DNA of 64,000 nt, taken from NCBI RefSeq assembly GCF_024362765.1, contig NZ_CP093302.1:3161564-3225563 (forward strand), read 5' to 3'. Below the pieces are notes generated by a model. It did not search any database, had not been told where the DNA came from, and saw nothing but the letters and a program-made list of their open reading frames with translations. The position numbers and the translations under genes are program-made. How positions within the stretch are numbered: position 1 is the stretch's first letter; each line of letters opens with the position of its first letter. Shown here piece after piece: positions 34,431-42,513 of the stretch. Source of the DNA: Alkalihalobacillus sp. LMS6 (lineage in GTDB: Bacteria > Bacillota > Bacilli > Bacillales > Bacillaceae_D).

Positions 34431-35104
34431 GAATGCACCTCCAGTTTATAGCCGACACTTCTTACCGTTTGGATAGTAAAGCCTGCGTTCTTCTCTTTAA
34501 ACCGACTTCGCAATCGCTTAATATGCACGTCAACGGTTCGTTCATCCCCATCAAAATCAATACCCCAAACCCGTTCAATCATTTGTTCACGTGTAAACGT
34601 ACGGTTAGGGTGTGCCGCTAAGTAATGAAGTAGTTCAAATTCCTTTAGTGGCAGCATAAGTACCGATTGGTGAAGACGAATTTCATAACTTAACGTATCA
34701 ATGATGACATTCCCTACTTGAATCGCTTCTTGCTGTTCTTTCTGATAACGTCTGAGTAAAGCCCGAATTCGAAACAACAGCTCTTTTGGTTCAAATGGTT
34801 TCGTGACATAATCATCCGTCCCAGCTAAAAAACCCTTTGTCTTGTCTTGTAGCTCTGACTTAGCTGTAACCATTAACACTGGGATATCATAGAATGAGCG
34901 AACTTCTTCGCACAATTCATAGCCATCCATGTTTGGCATCATGACATCAATAATGGCTAAGTCAATGGGTTGTTGCGCTAGCACCTCCAGCGCTTCTACA
35001 CCATCACCGGCTTCTAAGACATCATAGTGATGTTCGGTTAAATCTTTCTTTATGAACGTACGAATCGTTTGATCATCATCAACCAGTAAAATCTTTTCGT
35101 TCAT
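34427..35104 (-). CDS. Response regulator, OmpR/PhoB family
   Basis: About 225 residues: receiver domain with phospho-acceptor Asp53 (LAIIDVMMPNMDGYEL), conserved Lys in DDYVTKPFEPKEL, and a C-terminal winged helix (LTREQMIERVWGIDFDGDERTVDVHIKRLRSRFKEK). The start is ATG 35104 behind GGAGGAAAAG; the longest frame reaches to 35224 but would run across the terminator of the upstream permease gene. Partner of the kinase behind it; the adjoining exporter is the obvious target. Confidence 0.92.
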   Translation of the reverse strand: MNEKILLVDDDQTIRTFIKKDLTEHHYDVLEAGDGVEALEVLAQQPIDLAIIDVMMPNMDGYELCEEVRSFYDIPVLMVTAKSELQDKTKGFLAGTDDYVTKPFEPKELLFRIRALLRRYQKEQQEAIQVGNVIIDTLSYEIRLHQSVLMLPLKEFELLHYLAAHPNRTFTREQMIERVWGIDFDGDERTVDVHIKRLRSRFKEKNAGFTIQTVRSVGYKLEVHS

Positions 35105-35172
35105 TTCTTTTCCTCCAACAAAACATACTCTCTCTTTACTATTGCCAACTCTCTCTAAAAAATCAAGTGACA

Positions 35173-35213
35173 GAAAAAAGCTCATCGACTTTAAAAAGTC
35201 GACAAGCTTTGCA
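35173..35213 (-). terminator. Intrinsic terminator of the second sugar ABC operon
   Basis: On the minus strand AAAGCTTGTCGACTTT pairs with AAAGTCGATGAGCTTT with one mismatch and is followed by TTTTTTCTG. Confidence 0.85.
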
Positions 35214-35223
35214 ATCGGTTGCA

Positions 35224-36114
35224 CTATCCTTTTACTCCTGTAAGGGCAATCCCTTCAATAATTTGTCTTTGTGCAAAGAAATAAATGATGAGAACAGGCA
35301 CGACTGAAATCGTTGCTCCAGCCATCAATAATGGCCACTGCGTCACGTAGAGCCCTTTAAACATTGCCAGCAACAGCGGTACCGTAAACAGTTCAGTACT
35401 ACTTAAGAACGTTAATGGCTGAATAAAGTTATTCCAAATTCCAATGAAAGAGAAAATCCCGAACGCCGCAAGCGCTGGCTTAATTAATGGCAACATGATT
35501 CGTAAATAGATAAACGCTGGATTAGCGCCGTCCATAACCGCAGCTTCTTCCATTTCTTTCGGAATGCCAAGCATAAACTGCCTAAGAAGAAAGACACCAA
35601 AAGCATTAAATAGCGCGTTTGGAACAATGATTGATAGGTGCGTATTGACCCAACCTAAACTATCAAGAATTAAGTAAAGAGGGATAAGCGTTACTTGCAT
35701 CGGTACCATCATCGTTGCGAGAAAAGCAATAAACAGGAATTTCGATCCTGGAAATTTTAATTTCGCGAACGCATATGCCGCCATTGAACACGTAATGATC
35801 TGGCTTACCACCACAATTGTTGAGATATAAAAGCTATTCCAATACGCTCGACCAAACGGCATGGCCGCTAAAGAATCAGTGAAATTACTCCACATCACAG
35901 GATCTGGAATAATCGTTGGCGGCACGGAAAACATCTGTTCAAATGATTTTAAACTACTGAGTCCCATCCAAATAAAGGGTCCTGCCATTACGATTGAACC
36001 AATAATGAGCGCAAGATGAAGCAAGATAGTTGATGGTCGCAGCGTTCGCTTCTTTTTCACTTGTTGTATCGGAGGTTGTGTGTTTGGTTGCGTATTATCT
36101 GCCGCCGTCTTCAT
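35224..36114 (-). CDS. Carbohydrate ABC transporter permease, MalG/AraQ type
   Basis: 296 residues, six membrane helices after a basic, Gln/Pro-rich N-terminus. Signature segments: PFIWMGLSSLKSFEQMF, YAFAKLKFPGS, ATMMVPMQVTLIPLYLI, and the EAA loop EEAAVMDGANPAFIYLRIMLPLIKPALA. The C-terminus IIEGIALTGVKG is typical. It overlaps the preceding permease by 20 bases. Last gene of a binding protein / MalF / MalG operon without an ATPase, so a shared ATPase is expected (family knowledge). Confidence 0.92.
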   Translation of the reverse strand: MKTAADNTQPNTQPPIQQVKKKRTLRPSTILLHLALIIGSIVMAGPFIWMGLSSLKSFEQMFSVPPTIIPDPVMWSNFTDSLAAMPFGRAYWNSFYISTIVVVSQIITCSMAAYAFAKLKFPGSKFLFIAFLATMMVPMQVTLIPLYLILDSLGWVNTHLSIIVPNALFNAFGVFLLRQFMLGIPKEMEEAAVMDGANPAFIYLRIMLPLIKPALAAFGIFSFIGIWNNFIQPLTFLSSTELFTVPLLLAMFKGLYVTQWPLLMAGATISVVPVLIIYFFAQRQIIEGIALTGVKG

Positions 36115-36976
36115 AATGCACCCACTTTCTCGAAACCGTAAACTGGATTAATGTAAAGATTAAAATAATCACAAATAAAATCATTGCTGCGGAAGTACTT
36201 GTTCCAAACGAGCTTCTCGTAAAGGCTTCATCAAAAATGTGGAGGACGAGTGTGTAACTCGCGTTTCCTGGTCCCCCTTGAGTCATCACATAGGCTTGGT
36301 CAAACACTTGAAACGAACCAATGACCGTCATAATCGCTACAAAAAATGTTGTTGGTGATAGCAGTGGCATCGTAATATTTTTAAACTTTTGCCATGCCGA
36401 TGCACCATCGATTTCTGCTGCTTCATAGTAACTTCTCGAAATCCCTTGTAATCCAGCTAAGAAAATGACCATATTCGTTCCAAGTCCCCACCAAATACTG
36501 AGCATCGCGATAGATGGAAGAACAAAACGACGATCGGTTAACCAGTTTGGACCTTCAACCCCAACTGCCGCTAACATTTGATTGATCAAACCGAAATCTC
36601 CATTTAAAAGCCACATCCAGATGACCGCTATCGATACGGAACTGGTGACAACCGGCATAAAGAAAAACATCCGATAGAAGTCTTTGCCCTTGACCTTATT
36701 CAACGCAAGTGCGGAAAGGAGAGCTGCTGCAATACCGCCTGGAATGACGATTAATGAATAAATGGTTGTGTTCCGCATAGCCGCACGGAAATTGCTATCT
36801 TGAAATTGAGTAATATAATTTTCTAAGCCAACAAACGTTCGTTCACCGAACCCATCCCACTGCATAAAACTAATCCCAAAAGCAAACATGAGTGGAAGCA
36901 ACGAAAATAGAATCATGCCAATCATTTGTGGTGCAATAAACGCGTATCCCCACCACTTCTCTCGTTTTGTAAACAA
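36095..36976 (-). CDS. Carbohydrate ABC transporter permease, MalF/UgpA type
   Basis: 293 residues, six helices: WGYAFIAPQMIGMILFSLLPLMFAFGISFMQWD, FVGLENY, FFMPVVTSSVSIAVIWMWLLNGDFGLINQML, and EAA loop YYEAAEIDGASAWQKFKNITMPLLSP near 189-215. TTG start behind AAAGGAGGGG. A terminator (36992-37019) lies between it and the binding-protein gene upstream, so expression is likely stepped. Sugar unknown. Confidence 0.92.
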   Translation of the reverse strand: MFTKREKWWGYAFIAPQMIGMILFSLLPLMFAFGISFMQWDGFGERTFVGLENYITQFQDSNFRAAMRNTTIYSLIVIPGGIAAALLSALALNKVKGKDFYRMFFFMPVVTSSVSIAVIWMWLLNGDFGLINQMLAAVGVEGPNWLTDRRFVLPSIAMLSIWWGLGTNMVIFLAGLQGISRSYYEAAEIDGASAWQKFKNITMPLLSPTTFFVAIMTVIGSFQVFDQAYVMTQGGPGNASYTLVLHIFDEAFTRSSFGTSTSAAMILFVIILIFTLIQFTVSRKWVHYEDGGR

Positions 36977-36991
36977 GACGACCCCTCCTTT

Positions 36992-37019
36992 ATAAAAGAA
37001 AGAGGAGGCAGGCTCCTCT
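36992..37019 (-). terminator. Intrinsic terminator between binding protein and permease genes
   Basis: On the minus strand AGAGGAG pairs with CTCCTCT and is followed by TTCTTTTAT. Position matches the internal terminator of the other sugar cluster. Confidence 0.75.
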
Positions 37020-37034
37020 ACTTTTATTTTCTAT

Positions 37035-38315
37035 TTACTCTACATCAAGCGCTTCTTTCGCTTTCGCTGAAGATTGTTCCAACGCTTCCGCTGCATCAAT
37101 ATCCCCTAGCATCATCAGCTCATAAATATCTTCCAAGTCTTCATTTAATCCAGGAGAAGTAAATTCTAGATCAATAACTCGGCCGACTCCACGGGCATCA
37201 AGCAAGTATTGTCCGTGTTCTGGACGATCTTGATTAAGCACAATTTCATCAATTCCCTCAACTGAAGGCACCGCGTTGCCTTCACCATCTAAGCGCACTT
37301 CTTGACCTTCTGTCGATGTGTAGTAGGAAATAAATTTCATTGCTTCCTCAACATGATCGGAATTTGAATTCACCGCCATGTATGCGGTTGCAATTGCTGC
37401 TGTCTCAAGCTGTTCCCCTGTATTTGAAGGAAATGGGATGTAGTCAAAATCAAGACTCGTTTCTAAGAACATCGGTGTGAGCCAGCGACCTGCTGATACA
37501 AACCCAACTTGACCTGAAATGAACATCGCTTCAATGCCTTGCCCTTCAGGCATGGTTCCAGCATACGTAAAGTTGCCTTCGTCGACCATATCATCGACAA
37601 ATTCAAATGCTTCTTTCGTATTTGGATCGGAATCTGCCACAACCGAATCTGTATCTGCAAACTGGCCGCCATTCGTCCAGACCCAGTTAATCATCGCCAC
37701 ATGGCCGCTCTCTTGCATATAGCCGTGGTTTCCAGCTTCATTTAACTGACCTGTCACTTCCGCAAAGGTATCCCAGTTCCACTCGCCATTTTCGTAATAC
37801 TCTTGTGGCGATGTAATGTCATTTTCCTCTAATAGCGCTTTGTTGTAATAAAGAAGGAATGGGTTACAGTCAACCGGTAAGCCATAAATGACGCCTTCAT
37901 CTCTAGAAGCCCCCCATATATCGTCCGTGAATTCATCTTCTGTTACATAAGAATCATCCGTTTCCATAAAGTCTGATAATGGTTCAATCGTTCCATTCGC
38001 CATTAAAGTCGAAATGTTCTCTGCCCCCACATAAAACACATCAGGCGCCTGACCACCTTGTAAACGAGTGGTTAAAGTTTGAAAATAGCTATCGTTTGGT
38101 AAACCAGTTAACGTTACCTCAATGTCGTCTTGCATCTCATTAAACGCATCGACCGCTCGATTGTATACGTCTAACTCTGCTGGATTTCCCCAAGCAGAAA
38201 ATGAAAGCTGCACAACGTCCCCATCGCCACCTGTGCCTGAAGAACCAGAGCTACAACCTGCCATTACAGACATCGCTACCGCTGATACGAACCCAATACC
38301 AAAGATTTTTTTCAT
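37035..38315 (-). CDS. Extracellular solute-binding lipoprotein, family 1 (sugar)
   Basis: About 426 residues. Signal peptide ends in lipobox MAGC; LSFSAWGNPAELDVYNRAVDAFNE, TLTTRLQGGQAPDVFYVGAEN and GLPVDCNPFLLYYNKALLEE are typical of the MalE/UgpB-like family 1. ATG 38315 is chosen because GGGGGAG is eight bases before it; GTG 38324 would sit against that site. Upstream are two AAACGTTT palindromes, one in a consensus cre, so glucose repression is likely. The divergent AraC gene is the probable activator. Confidence 0.92.
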   Translation of the reverse strand: MKKIFGIGFVSAVAMSVMAGCSSGSSGTGGDGDVVQLSFSAWGNPAELDVYNRAVDAFNEMQDDIEVTLTGLPNDSYFQTLTTRLQGGQAPDVFYVGAENISTLMANGTIEPLSDFMETDDSYVTEDEFTDDIWGASRDEGVIYGLPVDCNPFLLYYNKALLEENDITSPQEYYENGEWNWDTFAEVTGQLNEAGNHGYMQESGHVAMINWVWTNGGQFADTDSVVADSDPNTKEAFEFVDDMVDEGNFTYAGTMPEGQGIEAMFISGQVGFVSAGRWLTPMFLETSLDFDYIPFPSNTGEQLETAAIATAYMAVNSNSDHVEEAMKFISYYTSTEGQEVRLDGEGNAVPSVEGIDEIVLNQDRPEHGQYLLDARGVGRVIDLEFTSPGLNEDLEDIYELMMLGDIDAAEALEQSSAKAKEALDVE

Positions 38316-38337
38316 TTTTTTCACTCCCCCGATTGAT

Positions 38338-38351
38338 TGAAAACGTTTACA
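38338..38351 (-). promoter_or_regulatory. Catabolite-responsive element (cre) upstream of the binding-protein gene
   Basis: TGAAAACGTTTACA fits the CcpA consensus TGWAANCGNTNWCA at all positions. A second palindrome AAACGTTT (38377-38384) follows 36 bases on. Confidence 0.65.
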
Positions 38352-38516
38352 AGTTGTACTATTAAAAAAACAAAGAAAACGTTTGCCCTTATCTCTAAAC
38401 CTTCTTCATACTTTCATTATAAATCAGGGAGAAACGAATCGATTCTGGAATTTTTTTAAGGATAAGGGTAATTTTTTGCGGTCTATACCATAATCACATC
38501 AAAGGAGGTAGTTCTT

Positions 38517-39413
38517 TTGGATGATAAATCGTCCTTTATTAGAGGTTCGCATTCGTTCACGTTTCAGTTTTTACCTGAAACCGGCTTGCTTAGCTTATGG
38601 AACATTGGTTGGGAAGTAAGAACAGACCCTTCTTACTATTGGGATGGTCGGACTAGACTTGTGGATCATAACACATTAATTTTCCAATACACGATTTCAG
38701 GAAAAGGGATCTTAGAAATCAATAATCAAACCTATACGATTAATCAGCATGAAGCATTTATTATTTCCGTTCCTGGTAATCATCGCTACTATTATCCAAA
38801 AGATGCGACAGAACCGTGGGAGTTTATTTATATTGCATTACAAGGACCGACTGTAGAAGATATCTCGACACGTTTAACGAAAGAAACCGGACCTATTGTC
38901 GAACTATCTCCGGACTCCTATTTAATTCGTTCGCTTTTTTCCATTTACAATGAAACGAAAGCCGACCGACTTCGAGACCCTTATCAAGCCGCAGCACATG
39001 GCTATCAATTTTTACTCGAATGTTTTCGGACACTGCACACGAATACACCAAAAGGAGACTCTTATTATTATCAACAAGCTTTCGCATACATCGAATCAAA
39101 TTTTCATAAACAAATTTCGTTAGACGATGTTGCGGAACAAATTGGGGTATCACGTTATAGCCTCACACGATTATTTAAAAAACAAACGGGCGCTACGCCG
39201 ATGGAATTCGTTCGTGAACTTCGTATTCGTAAAGCGTGTGCAATGTTAATTCATACAAGTCGCCCTATTAAAGACATTTCATGTGAAGTCGGCTTCCTTG
39301 ACGTAAATTATTTTCATAAAGTATTTAAACGTTACACTGGATCCAATGCTAGCTTTTTCCGAAAAAAAGGAGACTTCTCGCAAATTTATTTACGGAAAAC
39401 CAAAGGAGAGTAA
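38517..39413 (+). CDS. AraC family transcriptional regulator
   Basis: 298 residues, TTG start eight bases behind AAAGGAGG. N-terminal cupin-like domain (LWNIGWEVRTDPSYYWDGRTR, YTISGKGILEI, VPGNHRYYYPKDATEPWEFIYIALQG) and C-terminal AraC domain (ISLDDVAEQIGVSRYSLTRLFKKQTGATPMEFV, ISCEVGFLDVNYFHKVFKRYTG). It is divergent from the sugar-binding protein gene and likely controls that importer. Its sensing domain shares WNIGWEV, YYW.G.TR, FQYT, YYYPK.AT..WEFIYI with the regulator at 17905-18792, so both may answer to related sugars. Confidence 0.9.
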   Translation: MDDKSSFIRGSHSFTFQFLPETGLLSLWNIGWEVRTDPSYYWDGRTRLVDHNTLIFQYTISGKGILEINNQTYTINQHEAFIISVPGNHRYYYPKDATEPWEFIYIALQGPTVEDISTRLTKETGPIVELSPDSYLIRSLFSIYNETKADRLRDPYQAAAHGYQFLLECFRTLHTNTPKGDSYYYQQAFAYIESNFHKQISLDDVAEQIGVSRYSLTRLFKKQTGATPMEFVRELRIRKACAMLIHTSRPIKDISCEVGFLDVNYFHKVFKRYTGSNASFFRKKGDFSQIYLRKTKGE

Positions 39414-39599
39414 TATTACAAACGTAACAAGCGAATGTCTTTTTTCGTAATACTGTTCAAAAAAAGCGGAAAAGCTTCGGCAATTAACCGCACGTTCATA
39501 AAGGTCTGTGTAAAGTCCTTTGAAACCCTTCTCATATGCCATTTTTTACGTATACTAGCTTTTACAATGAACGATTTGATGTAAAGGTGGTGTGCGAAA

Positions 39600-40655
39600 A
39601 TGGACAAACGGATTCATTGGATTGATGCAGCGAAAGGCCTTGGAATTATTCTCGTTGTGATGAGTCACGCGCCTATAAACCCAGAACTAAAGGCTTTTCT
39701 ATTTGCTTTTCATATGCCATTATTCTTTTATTTATCAGGAGCTGTTTTTAAACCAAGCAAACAATCATTCGGATCATTTATAAAGAAAAAGGCAAGGGGA
39801 CTCTTGTTTCCATACTTCCTTTTCTCTGCAATGACGTATATAACGTGGTTTTTCATCTTTCGTCACTTGTCGTTTACACCTGGCGAAAATGTCGATCCTT
39901 TAAATCCTTTCACAGGGATCTTCTTATCAACACCTGAAAATTATCAATTAACCTACAATCCTGCCATTTGGTTTCTCACATGTTTATTTCTTGTTGAGCT
40001 CTTATTCTTTTTCTATCATCGTGTCAGCCGGGGCAAGTGGATTGGACTATTTTTAATGACAGCAGCAGGGTTAGGCTATGCTTCTACCTTCCTTAGTTTT
40101 TCACTGCCGTGGAATGGTTTTGTCGCCCTTACAGCGGTTGTCTTTTATGGATTAGGATTTTTAACGAAGCACTTGTGGAAAACTTTTTCTTGGAAAGTGG
40201 TAATCCCACTATCCTCTGCCCTGTTTACACTTATGTACTTCATTCAATCTGTTAATGAGCGAATTGATATGCGCGGGAATATACTTGGTGAACCATACGT
40301 GTTTTACCCAGCCGCACTACTAGGGATGATTGCCTTTCTATTCTTTATCCAAAAGGTGCAGCACTCAAGGTGGTTATTATTTTTAGGTTCTAATTCGATC
40401 GTCATCTTACTCGTGCATATGCCTCTACTGAATACGGTTCGTGCTTTGATGCACTACGGCTTTGGTGTAAATCTAGATACTGCAAACACATTGCCTTGGA
40501 CGTTTCTATTTACAGGCTTAACACTTGCCTTAACCATCCCGTTTATTTATTTCTTTAATAACCATCCATGGTTTCTCGGTAAAAAACAGCCTAAAGCTAA
40601 AAAAGAGAAGCGACCGTCTCCAAGGGTTTCTTTTCACGAAAAAGCCGTACCTTAA
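39600..40655 (+). CDS. Acyltransferase family 3 membrane protein (OafA/WecH-like)
   Basis: 351 residues with about ten membrane helices. RIHWIDAAKGLGIILVVMSHAPI with the catalytic-type His near residue 23, FHMPLFFYLSGAVF, and IWFLTCLFLVELLFF are the Acyl_transf_3 signature. Such proteins O-acetylate or succinylate extracellular sugars, peptidoglycan or small molecules. The basic tail (KKQPKAKKEKRPSPRV) is cytoplasmic. It stands alone; GGTGG lies upstream of the ATG. The acceptor is unknown. Confidence 0.85.
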   Translation: MDKRIHWIDAAKGLGIILVVMSHAPINPELKAFLFAFHMPLFFYLSGAVFKPSKQSFGSFIKKKARGLLFPYFLFSAMTYITWFFIFRHLSFTPGENVDPLNPFTGIFLSTPENYQLTYNPAIWFLTCLFLVELLFFFYHRVSRGKWIGLFLMTAAGLGYASTFLSFSLPWNGFVALTAVVFYGLGFLTKHLWKTFSWKVVIPLSSALFTLMYFIQSVNERIDMRGNILGEPYVFYPAALLGMIAFLFFIQKVQHSRWLLFLGSNSIVILLVHMPLLNTVRALMHYGFGVNLDTANTLPWTFLFTGLTLALTIPFIYFFNNHPWFLGKKQPKAKKEKRPSPRVSFHEKAVP

Positions 40656-40667
40656 TCAAGGTACGGC
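40639..40667 (-). terminator. Intrinsic terminator of tenA
   Basis: GCCGTACCTT and AAGGTACGGC form a perfect 10-base stem. The T run follows on the minus strand; the stem also lies in the end of the convergent acyltransferase gene. Confidence 0.8.
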
Positions 40668-40685
40668 TCCATGTTTTCCATTTCT

Positions 40686-41357
40686 TTATTCAACTGGCCA
40701 ACTCTCTTGTTTATACCCCATCTCCCAAAACATATACTCATAGCGACTTGTATTCATAAAGATTGCTTCTAAGCGATTAAGCTCTTCTTCTGACTTAGAC
40801 TCAGCAAGGGCGTCTAGTGTCTCAATAAGCCAGTCTGCAATTTGACCAAATTCATCCGAAGAATACATGCGCACCCATTCTCCATAATATTCATGATCTA
40901 AGGCGCCTGGAATTTTTGCCAGCTCAAGACCGATTTCGTAATAACTCCACGCGCAAGGTAAGATAGAGGCAATCAGCTCTGCTAACGATCCTTTTTGGGC
41001 TTCAGCTAGCATCGCGCTGCTATATGCTAATGTAACAGGTCCAGGAACTGTAGCTTCTAGCTCCTCGCGACTAACGCCAAGTCGCTCAGCATATGAACGG
41101 TGTAGTTCCATTTCCGTATTCAGCGTTTCATCTAATGCGGTTGCAAAACCGGACATGGTCTTTAGATCAGGGGCTAGCACCGTACCCATCGCCATGACTT
41201 TCGCATACTCAATTAAATACTTATAATCTTGTTTCAACCAATGTTGAAACGCTTCTTTGGGCAATGTACCGTGACCAATTCCTTGGACGAAAGGATGGTT
41301 ATGGCTAGCCGTCCATACAGCATCCGCGTGTTTACGAATTCGTTGCGTAAATGACAT
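40686..41357 (-). CDS. tenA: Aminopyrimidine aminohydrolase / thiaminase II
   Basis: 223 residues, full TenA length. Active-site residues fall at the same numbers as in the B. subtilis enzyme, from memory: Asp44 and Tyr47 (KQDYKYL), Tyr112, Cys135 and Tyr139 (LPCAWSYYE), and a C-terminal Glu in the YEYMFWEM helix. TenA hydrolyses degraded thiamin pyrimidine to HMP for salvage. It is a single gene behind a TPP riboswitch and terminator, without thiO/thiG/thiD beside it. AAAGGAG precedes the ATG. Confidence 0.94.
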   Translation of the reverse strand: MSFTQRIRKHADAVWTASHNHPFVQGIGHGTLPKEAFQHWLKQDYKYLIEYAKVMAMGTVLAPDLKTMSGFATALDETLNTEMELHRSYAERLGVSREELEATVPGPVTLAYSSAMLAEAQKGSLAELIASILPCAWSYYEIGLELAKIPGALDHEYYGEWVRMYSSDEFGQIADWLIETLDALAESKSEEELNRLEAIFMNTSRYEYMFWEMGYKQESWPVE

Positions 41358-41382
41358 AAAATCGCTCCTTTAAGCTCCATTT

Positions 41383-41414
41383 AAAAAACCACTTTCTTTG
41401 ATTAGGAAAGTGGC
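41383..41414 (-). terminator. TPP-riboswitch-controlled terminator upstream of tenA
   Basis: On the minus strand GCCACTTTC pairs with GAAAGTGG and is followed by six T, 26 bases before the tenA start. Confidence 0.85.
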
Positions 41415-41443
41415 TTCACGTCATTGATGGACGAGCTGGCATA

Positions 41444-41528
41444 CACTTCCCTACGCTAGTTCAAACTAGATCAGGTGATAAGGGTTAAGGTCTACTGCCT
41501 CTCTCAGCCAAAATGGCACCCCTAGTGG
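41444..41528 (-). ncRNA. TPP riboswitch (THI element)
   Basis: On the minus strand: CTAGGGGTGCC, GGCTGAGAGAGGCAG, ACCCTTATCACCTGATCTAG and GCGTAGGGAAGTG, the classic THI-box blocks in order. A terminator follows, so TPP should stop transcription of tenA. Confidence 0.97.
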
Positions 41529-41614
41529 TCTTTTATTCTCTTTCTCCTATCATAGATGAACGGCAATATTTGTGCAAGAAAGACGCGGATTGTTCTCCCT
41601 AGCAAAAAACAAGC

Positions 41615-42394
41615 TTAGCGCATAACGCTCCCGCCAGAAATTTTCACAGACTCCCCTACGATATTTTTGGCTGCATCGGTTAAGAGATAAACAATCGTAT
41701 TGGCTACTTCTTCAGGTTCTGTAATTCGACCAGACGGCAAATTTTGTTCAACTTCATTTAATTGTTCCTCATAGGAGCGCTTGTTTTGCTTCGCTTTTCG
41801 TTCAATTGCACCTTTGCCCATCTCTGTATTAACAAAACCTGGACAAACCGCATTGACGCGCACTTGATTTTCAATCGCTTCTAAGGCAAATGATTGCGTG
41901 AACCCAATTAAGGCAAATTTACTACCTGCATAAGCGGAATTTCCATACGTTCCTCTTAAACCAGACAGCGACGATACATTCACAACCGCTCCTTCTTGCT
42001 CTTGTTTCATCGATTGATACACTTTCTGGGTTAAAAGAATAAGAGAGGTGAAGTTTGTATGCATGATGCTTGTCATCGTCTCTTCGTCCAACTCTTCCAC
42101 AATCGCTCCACCGCTCATTCCAGCAGAATTCACCAGTCCAAAAATCGGGCCATGTTTCTCAATCGCTTTTTCAACGAGTTGATTTCGCTCATCTTCCACA
42201 TTTAAATCTGCTGGAACGATTAAAATGTCTTGATATTCTTTTTGTAGTGCGTTTAATTTCTCTTCGTTTCGCCCGGTAACTGTTACTTTAGCGCCTAGTT
42301 TAGTCAGTGTTTTAGCCGTTGCTGCACCAATACCACCAGTGGCTCCTGTCACCAAGATGTGTTTGTCCTGTAACGCGTCATTTGCAAAAACCAT
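41615..42394 (-). CDS. Short-chain dehydrogenase/reductase (SDR)
   Basis: A 259-residue classical SDR: nucleotide loop TGATGGIGAATAKTL, NSAG (about 88-91), catalytic Ser in NVSSLSG, YAGSK (Tyr-x-x-x-Lys), and CPGFVNTEM. Probably a 3-oxoacyl or polyol reductase; the exact substrate cannot be told. GAGGAG precedes the start. A terminator separates it from the thiolase gene upstream, so it is outside that operon though in the same direction. Confidence 0.88.
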   Translation of the reverse strand: MVFANDALQDKHILVTGATGGIGAATAKTLTKLGAKVTVTGRNEEKLNALQKEYQDILIVPADLNVEDERNQLVEKAIEKHGPIFGLVNSAGMSGGAIVEELDEETMTSIMHTNFTSLILLTQKVYQSMKQEQEGAVVNVSSLSGLRGTYGNSAYAGSKFALIGFTQSFALEAIENQVRVNAVCPGFVNTEMGKGAIERKAKQNKRSYEEQLNEVEQNLPSGRITEPEEVANTIVYLLTDAAKNIVGESVKISGGSVMR

Positions 42395-42481
42395 TGTGTC
42401 ACTCCTCGATTCATCTTTTGTTCTTTAATAACCGTTTCAGCTTCTTATTAAACGAGTGAATTTCATCTGGAAACCTCCTAA

Positions 42482-42513
42482 CAAAAAAAGAGTTCCCAAC
42501 GATTAGGAAACTC
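42482..42513 (-). terminator. Intrinsic terminator of the acyl-CoA oxidation operon
   Basis: On the minus strand AGAGTTTCC pairs with GGGAACTCT and is followed by seven T. The first arm overlaps the thiolase stop. Confidence 0.85.

Noticed and set aside
34427-35224. N-terminal extension of the OmpR-type regulator to 35224
   Set aside because: It would run through the terminator of the upstream permease gene; GGAGG fits ATG 35104 and the receiver domain begins there.
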